From contig JAMKCH010044088.1 of the NCBI GenBank assembly GCA_023653785.1, positions 1 through 64,000 of the forward strand: DNA of 64,000 bases, written 5' to 3'. The notes under the pieces were generated by a model. It saw nothing but the letters and a program-made list of their open reading frames with translations. It did no database searches and had not been told where the DNA came from. A program made the position numbers and the translations under genes. This document shows, piece after piece, positions 58,124 to 64,000 of the stretch; position 1 is the first letter of the stretch, and each line of letters begins with the position of its first letter. Source of the DNA: Ophioderma brevispina. Its lineage: Eukaryota; Echinodermata; Ophiuroidea; Amphilepidida; Ophiodermatidae.

Positions 58124-59889
58124 ATAATAAACTCCACGAATATTTTTCTGCAACACTGATATTTGAAAAGGAGGTCAAAACCCAACGCGAATAGAGCGGT
58201 AGCGCGTACGCTTCCCGCCCAAAAAGAAGAGGCAGGCAGATCTCAAAAAACCTAACCACATGCCAACGATGGGTTTTCAGATCACTCATAGTGGAGACTG
58301 GGGAAATTTAATGGCCCCCCCCCTTTTATTTTTTTAGAATGTAATTCGTTAATTATCAACCAAGAAAGTAATATTTTTATATTCATTATTTGGGAAAGTT
58401 ATTAAAATTTGCATAAAAATTTGCATTTTGTTAATGAGTTTTGGATGCCTAATTCCCACCAGGTGCATTAGGGTAATTATGGCCCTATGCAGAATAAACA
58501 ATTTAAAAATGTTGATGAACTAATTCAACAAAATTGACCTGTTATATCAAAATTGACCATCATTATATAATGACCTAAAATCCATGGCCCAATTTCATTG
58601 AAAATTTGACATTAGCATGATAAGTCATACACATATAAAAATATTAAATTGGGTTTGAAAATTTGAAAGCTGGAAAATCAAAGTCACTGTGACATGAGTG
58701 TTCAAGCCTAAAATTCGACTTAAAAAAACCCACATTATTTTTTCTCTCTTTATGTTTTATAACCTTTAAAATAGCACGATGTCCCCCACTGAGAGGGAGA
58801 AAAACTGAAATATGGTCAGTCATCTGTATTTCTATCACTATGTTATGCTTTGTGTCGTCATAATTTGGAAAGACACATAATTGATTCAGATAAAGAGGTC
58901 ACATAGTTCCTATAACAATAGTTGTATTAAGATTTTTTTTTCCTTGTATTTTTAAAGTTATTACCTCAGATTACATTGTTGATAACAATTTTTGCACACT
59001 CTGTAAAATAAACGGACGCCTCAAATTGTAATTAGATTTTTAAAAATATTAAATGTATTTTTCTTTCAACTTTGCATACTTTAATAGCTAAATTTATTGC
59101 TAAATTGATTACAATCTGCTAATTGCAATAGAAACTATCTGTTCTATTTACATAATAAATGACCCGGGCTTATAATGACCTCAGACAACTGGAGATTACA
59201 TAATATGCAAATTAGACAATGAAATAAATGGAATTTTATATTAGAATTTTAATATTAATAGGGACTGTTTTATGGCCCGTCTGGTATCAAGACATTAACA
59301 TAGTAAATGATGTATCCCATAGTAACATCCTCCCTGCAATATAGGTAACATGCCCCCACTTTTTGAACAGTTTGCGACATTACTATACTAAATAGGCCAT
59401 TTATACCAAACATCTTATATAAGTAACGTTAACAAGCATGTTAGGGGGAATTTTTAATTATTCATTAGGTTATGATGCTTTTCTTATTTAAATTATTAAT
59501 ATTCATATCCTTTTTATCCAAAACGGAACAATCGCAATTTACAAAGGGAGGCGTTAGGGGGAAATTAAATTTCCGCCCTAAGAGCGTTCTGATTGACTAC
59601 AAAGCCAATTTCGGCCTACTTACAGATCGCAATATGAGTTACTCTTTTCATACTCTGGGAATATAAATCTTTCCCTCTCAAACTTAATATGAAGACACCC
59701 AAATTCATTACCCCGGGGCATTAATTACCCCAGTGTCCCCTACATAATGGGTTATTTCATCAACATCTATACTATCCCTGTGGTAGACTTTACATACATC
59801 CTCCATCAAAACAAAAACAAAACACCACCACTACAGAAGAGAAACTATCCAGATATACCATAGCATTTATTATGTTTCAAAGTACTTAC
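58124..59889. other. Unassigned intron sequence
   Basis: Final part of the large PIP4P intron by coordinate. A purine-poor C run occurs at 58314-58324. No gene or repeat boundary recognised. Confidence 0.4.
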
Positions 59890-59939
59890 ACTTGTTCGCA
59901 GTTGGGGCATTTTGCCAAAGTTGATGTGACGGGTGGAAA
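59890..59939 (-). CDS. PIP4P: PIP4P/TMEM55 exon with CPNC metal-binding pair
   Basis: Acceptor ATCATTTCAG, donor GT|GTAAGT on the - strand, 50 bases: F-P-P-V-T-S-T-L-A-K-C-P-N-C-E-Q plus GT of a split valine. The vertebrate counterpart is [20 protein letters not shown]. Together with CGHC in the previous exon this makes a four-cysteine zinc-ribbon-like knuckle ahead of the membrane helices. The join to the next exon restores V-S-S-V-G exactly. Confidence 0.92.
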
Positions 59940-60139
59940 CTGAAATGATAAATATAGTGAAATTATGGAATCGAAGACATTTTGTGGCTAATAATAATAT
60001 ACACCCATCACCATGAATTCAAATACCATAGCATTTCCCAGTAACTTGTGTAAGTGTAAAAACCATTAAAAATTAATACCAACTATTCACCTAAACTAGA
60101 CATTTGTCTTGAGAGGTCCTCTTGTTGTTATACCCCTCC

Positions 60140-60334
60140 CAGGCCCGTACGCAGGATTTTTTTTGGGGGGGGGGATGCGGGACTTCGAAAAAGTGGACTT
60201 TTTTCAAAAAAGTGGACCTTTTTTGGTAAAAGTGGACCTAACCACCCTTAAATGGTCCTTTTTCGGACTTAAAAAAAAAATTGTGGAATTTGGGGGGTGC
60301 GACCCCCGCATCCCCCCCCCTGCGTGCGGGCCTG
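60140..60334. mobile_element. hAT-like MITE with 16-bp TIRs
   Basis: CAGGCCCGTACGCAGG (60140-60155) mirrors CCTGCGTGCGGGCCTG (60319-60334) with one mismatch. Flanks ACCCCTCC (60132-60139) and ATCCCTCC (60335-60342) form an 8-bp target duplication with one mismatch, the length typical of hAT insertions. The interior has repeated AAAGTGGAC blocks and G/C runs (GGGGGGGG and CCCCCCCC). It lies in the PIP4P intron between the first two visible exons; the frames at 60109 and 60204 are not genes. Confidence 0.85.
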
Positions 60335-60455
60335 ATCCCTCCGATGGTTCACAGTTTAGGCCTGTACATTTGTTACTGTTTTTGTATATTAACTTGCTTG
60401 ATCTTATAGTGCTTATAAACTTTAAAGAAAGATTAAATAAAGGGCTTTGACTTAC

Positions 60456-60573
60456 TCTAAACCTTTCATTACAATGACCGCATACAACACTGTGACCACC
60501 AGAAATGTTCTGAGAAATGGTAGGTAACTCTGATGACATCATTGGCGTCGGTGTAAGGTTAATGATGCATTTA
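60456..60573 (-). CDS. PIP4P: PIP4P/TMEM55 exon (first one visible), with CGHC motif
   Basis: Acceptor CTTATAG, donor AGA|GTAAGT on the - strand, 118 bases. One base completes an upstream codon (a cysteine if TG|T), then K-C-I-I-N-L-T-P-T-P-M-M, a serine-rich linker, and V-V-C-G-H-C-N-E-R-F-R. Vertebrate PIP4P1/2 has C-K-R-I-I-N-L-G-P ... V-I-C-G-H-C-K-N-T-F here, so identity is clear. The protein is a late-endosomal/lysosomal two-helix membrane protein reported to remove the 4-phosphate of PI(4,5)P2. The catalytic CX5R loop lies in more N-terminal exons not found in this window, so catalytic competence cannot be judged here. Confidence 0.92.
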
Positions 60574-60639
60574 CTATAAGTGGAGAAATAAAAGGAATTG
60601 TTGAAATATTATTTACATGAAACATTTTTTTAACATCGC

Positions 60640-61010
60640 GGTCCTCGGACCGCTAGTGTCGCCTGCTGTCGCGGTTTTTGAATGATAGGCCTCATATGAC
60701 CTTTGATATTTAATCTTTGACCTCGTACACAGACTTTTCAGTTGAGGTCAATTTTACATTTTTAACTTATACCTTGACCTTTGACCTTGGTATGTGACCT
60801 TTTCACCTCATCAATCAATGAACGATCCCATGTTGCACCTATGACTAAAGTTTGGTTTAAATCTATCGAAGTATGCGGATATTACAGGCAAATCTTACCC
60901 CTTTTTCACAACAGACAACAACAACAACAACAGACAACGTCATCTACAGACAACAGTGGACAAAGTGATCCCTATGTGTCTAAAAAAATTACAAAAAAAA
61001 GTTAATTCTC
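60640..61010. repeat. Dispersed repeat with hairpin head, DR1 and CAA repeat
   Basis: Head hairpin GCGGTCC-TC-GGACCGC near 60638-60653, TGACCT-T-TGACCT at 60775-60787, then (CAA)n at 60913-60932 and GTGGACAAAGTGATCCC. The AGGTCA-type motifs and general layout resemble 15148-15456 and 26040-26300, but direct alignment is weak. Confidence 0.45.
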
Positions 61011-64000
61011 ATGTATGGAAGTACCAGAATTCGGTTGCCGACAAAAAAGTTTTTGCTGCCAAAATGGCAAAAAATGGAAAAACCTGTTTTTGCCGGTAAA
61101 AACTGGCTAAAACTGGCAAAACCCGAACTAACATAATTATAGTCCATCAAACATTGAAATTAACACAGAAAGTTAATTAGCAGCAATGTAACTCTTAAAA
61201 TCGTTCAACATAGGAACTCATCAAGTCCTCAAAATTAAAACATTTAAATTGATATGAAATTTATGTTAAGTGCACTTGTGATGAACAATTATGTATAGGA
61301 TTCACGGGCTTTGCCCACTGGTGGCAAAAACTAGTTTTAATCATTTTTTTTAAAAATCACTTTTTAGCATCTTCTGCAAGTAAAAGTAGCAAAAACTAAA
61401 TATTGGGAGTAGAATGTCATTATATTACTAAACAATCGGTTACACTTCCACATTAGTAAAAGACCAGCCTGTAGATCCCGTGACCAAACTCTGGAGACAA
61501 AGATTTCAAGGCGTCTTGGGGTTCCCTGATCGATGTTGAAGGTTTTTTGACTTGGGCTTGCCGCTTCAATGTTCTGGCATTTTGGGGAAGGGGCAAACAA
61601 AGTTAACACGGGGTAAAAAATTGAGAACTGTCGCAATTGAATTAATATGTATGTCAAATTACTCGCCTTAACATACAGGATCTAAAAATGTATAGTTTGT
61701 TATAGATCCGACTTCAAATGAGGACGCTATGGCCAAAAATGTCCAAAGGTCAATACACTTTCAGTCAAGGTCAAATTGTTAATATAAACCGATTTTAAAG
61801 ATGTAAGTGTCTAATTATATGTTTTCGTGCATGACAAATTCAATTTTGCAACTTTTATAGTTCAAATGTTAGTCTTGACCTTGAAACCTGAAATAGCCGC
61901 CATTTTGCGATATTAAACATTTGGGAAATAAATCAACCCAAATTCACACCCAATGACCCTTTAAAACTCTCTAAAAATCAATGAAATTCAACCAAAAAGG
62001 AAGAGAAAATGAAAAATAAATTCCAGGTCAGAAGTAAAGAAAGGTCAGGGGTTAAAGATTAGAGTTTAAATTGATGTCAATCATTGACACATATAAAAAA
62101 TACCCTAGATGAACACCTATTAATTTTCTTTCAATTTTTCTTCTTTTTTTTTTTTGGCTGCACAAAACAAATTTCTTTTTTTATTTTTTCTCTTGTTTCA
62201 GGTGGTAGTTGTTTCCATTTTGAAGGGTAGAATTGGTATATTGTCGATAAGCTCTTGTGTTTCATCTATCTATTATATAATTAAAGGTCGTGTTTCGATC
62301 GTCTTTGGGACCCCCCCTGATTTACCCGGAAGTAGTATCGATTTTGATATCAGATGAAAGGCCGTATTTTTCTCATTGTCGTCTTGAAATTTGAGCCCTC
62401 AAATCCATTCCAGTCCCAAGATATGAACAAGAATAGTTAGTGTAAATACTCAGAGATCATAGGAAACCCCCTTGTATATTAGAGAGATAATATAACCACA
62501 GTATATATTTCAGGCATCAACCATACTCATGCGTCAACCTTTAATTTTGAAATATCACTGGTATGAAAATGCCAGCCTTTATACAGCCATATCCATTTCA
62601 TAGGTGAGTGCCCCTGTTATCAAATAGATTCTAAATATTTTAACCACAGTCCATTGCACCGAGATTACAAAATTCACTTACAGGAAACAAGTTTCAAAAC
62701 AATGCTTGACACTATGAGGCAATGAAGTATCAACTCCTGTGACACAGTTCAATAGCTTTCATTCACAAGTGTATTTAGAAAACACACCCCTGAGTGTTGT
62801 GTATAATATATGATACCTAGAATACACAAGATCAGTTCATGTTAATGCGTGTACAAGTACAACCCACTGAACTGTGCTCTTGGTTGATGAGCATATTGTA
62901 GCACATAGTGTGTGCTATCTGGGCATTGAACACATAATGGTATTCTCAAAACCATGGGTCAGATCATCCATTACATGTCAATGAACTGAGAAGTTATCCA
63001 CTGTGATGGGTGCGTTATCATCCAATCAAAAGTTTTGTTTCTAGCTGCTTAGGAAATGTAAATGAAATTCCTAGTAGGCATATACCATGTCCTTAATTCT
63101 TAAAATAATTGGAACCAGAGGACTTTGCACTGCTACATGAGACAACCACCCAACTCTGTGCATGACTGTGATATTCTGCCATTCATTATGCTAGGGTAAC
63201 CTGCAATGTAGTGCTTTTATCTATTCCGATTTTATACGATCTTCGATGGAAAAAAACGACGTATTTAGCACAGTATTGAATAGGGCTTTGCAATATGCTT
63301 ATTGCTTAAACACATAAAAACCGCACAGTTTGTTTCCACGTTATTGATGGCGGGTGGTGCAAGTGCCAGGCTCTCATATCAAGTAGAGGACAAATGAGGA
63401 CATAAATCGGAATAAGCACCTTTCAACATATTTTTTTTGTGCTTTATATGCAATATAAAACAAATGTGAGCATTATATTGGGTCTGTCTCGATATTTGGA
63501 GTGGTCTTTCGTATTCACTTAGAATTATTCTGGAGGTTCTTCATAGGATTCTGGCCCTAGAATACCTTTATTCGGCTTCTATTTTAGCGCTTGTCTCTTT
63601 CAAGCGGTTATTTTGTTAAGGTTTGTACGATTTAGTTTTACTGTGATTTACGTCACGATAACTTTCCATTATACCAGCAAAAATGTCACTTGGTATTCTT
63701 CAGAGAGATATGTCCATTCTGTACAACATTGGATACCAAAATCTTAACACTAACAAGTTTGAAATTGCCATCATTTTGATCTTTCTCGTGGTTTTCACAC
63801 ATCACAGTAAACAGTATTATTTACAGTTGACGATCTTGGAATAAAGGGGTGCCTCAATCCCATACAGTTACAGGAGGAACGTTGAAAAATAAAATTTCAA
63901 AGTATAGACCGTCTATCGAGTTTACACGGCATACCCTACTATGATCACTGGGTTCGATCACTCAGACGGATGATGTGCTCACGTGGTCGTTCTTAACCAA
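61011..64000. other. Unassigned right flank, probably upstream PIP4P intron
   Basis: No exon found on either strand, including the N-terminal PIP4P exons. 62282-62350 starts TTAAAGGTCGTGTTTCGATC and includes a C run and GATTTTGATATCAGATGAA, which resembles the head of MITE family M1 in diverged form, but no right end is visible. The 97-codon frame at 61364-61657 on the - strand has no recognisable domain. Confidence 0.4.

Noticed and set aside
60109..60542. 113- and 112-codon frames on both strands
   Set aside because: The + frame runs through the hAT-like MITE; the - frame contains the true PIP4P exon 60456-60573 but reads on past its donor into the intron and MITE.

Overview
This is eukaryotic, almost certainly metazoan, nuclear DNA. 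It is AT-rich, the only clear genes are split into short exons with GT/AG introns, and most of the rest is transposon-derived. The retroelement mix (L2/CR1-like, Jockey/CR1-like, RTE-like and L1/Tx1-like non-LTR elements, tRNA-derived SINEs, TTAA-flanked and hAT-like MITEs, long foldback elements) suggests a marine invertebrate, possibly a deuterostome such as a hemichordate, echinoderm or cephalochordate. The phylum is inference only.

Two protein-coding genes can be identified from their exons. (1) The 3' end of glucose-6-phosphate isomerase (GPI) lies on the + strand in four exons (2787-2871, 4424-4553, 6225-6362, 7485-7608). The last exon is intact and carries the active-site lysine of the second phosphoglucose isomerase signature. 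The three upstream exons still encode recognisable GPI residues but carry frameshifts and two damaged splice donors. This is either a decaying gene or local sequence error. (2) The 3' part of a PIP4P/TMEM55 phosphatidylinositol-4,5-bisphosphate 4-phosphatase gene lies on the - strand in five clean exons between 60573 and 45852. It encodes the CGHC and CPNC metal-binding pairs, two membrane helices and the C terminus (133 codons). Its N-terminal exons, with the catalytic CX5R loop, were not found and probably lie beyond base 64000. Both genes hold transposons in their introns. I see no sign of shared function.

Layout: 1-2786 nothing recognised; 2787-7608 GPI 3' exons with MITE, RTE-like and SINE insertions in the introns; 7788-11707 a hAT-like MITE and an exact 1199-bp tandem array; 11708-13507 unassigned; 13509-14104 a G-rich tract; 14253-16156 a segmental duplication whose second copy preserves the uninterrupted state of two insertions; 16255-26310 a second SINE, a dispersed satellite-like family and further repeats, with one possible unrecognised exon at 20800-20943 (-); 26401-29190 A-rich repeats and a minisatellite; 29549-33910 two foldback elements and truncated retroelements; 34267-38800 a tandem array and its inverted fragments around an L2/CR1-like LINE; 39990-45060 two more LINEs with nested MITEs; 45852-60573 the PIP4P gene, whose 11.3-kb intron contains an L1/Tx1-like LINE and a composite direct/inverted repeat; 60640-64000 repeats and unassigned sequence.

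The window shows no CRISPR array, rRNA, stand-alone tRNA gene or complete protein-coding gene. The points most worth a second look are the indel-rich but still conserved GPI exons, the exact A-B-A-B-A array next to GPI, a five-copy TTAA-flanked MITE family, the foldback elements, the three-level nest at 43080-45060, and the nuclear-receptor-like DR1 motifs carried by a dispersed repeat.
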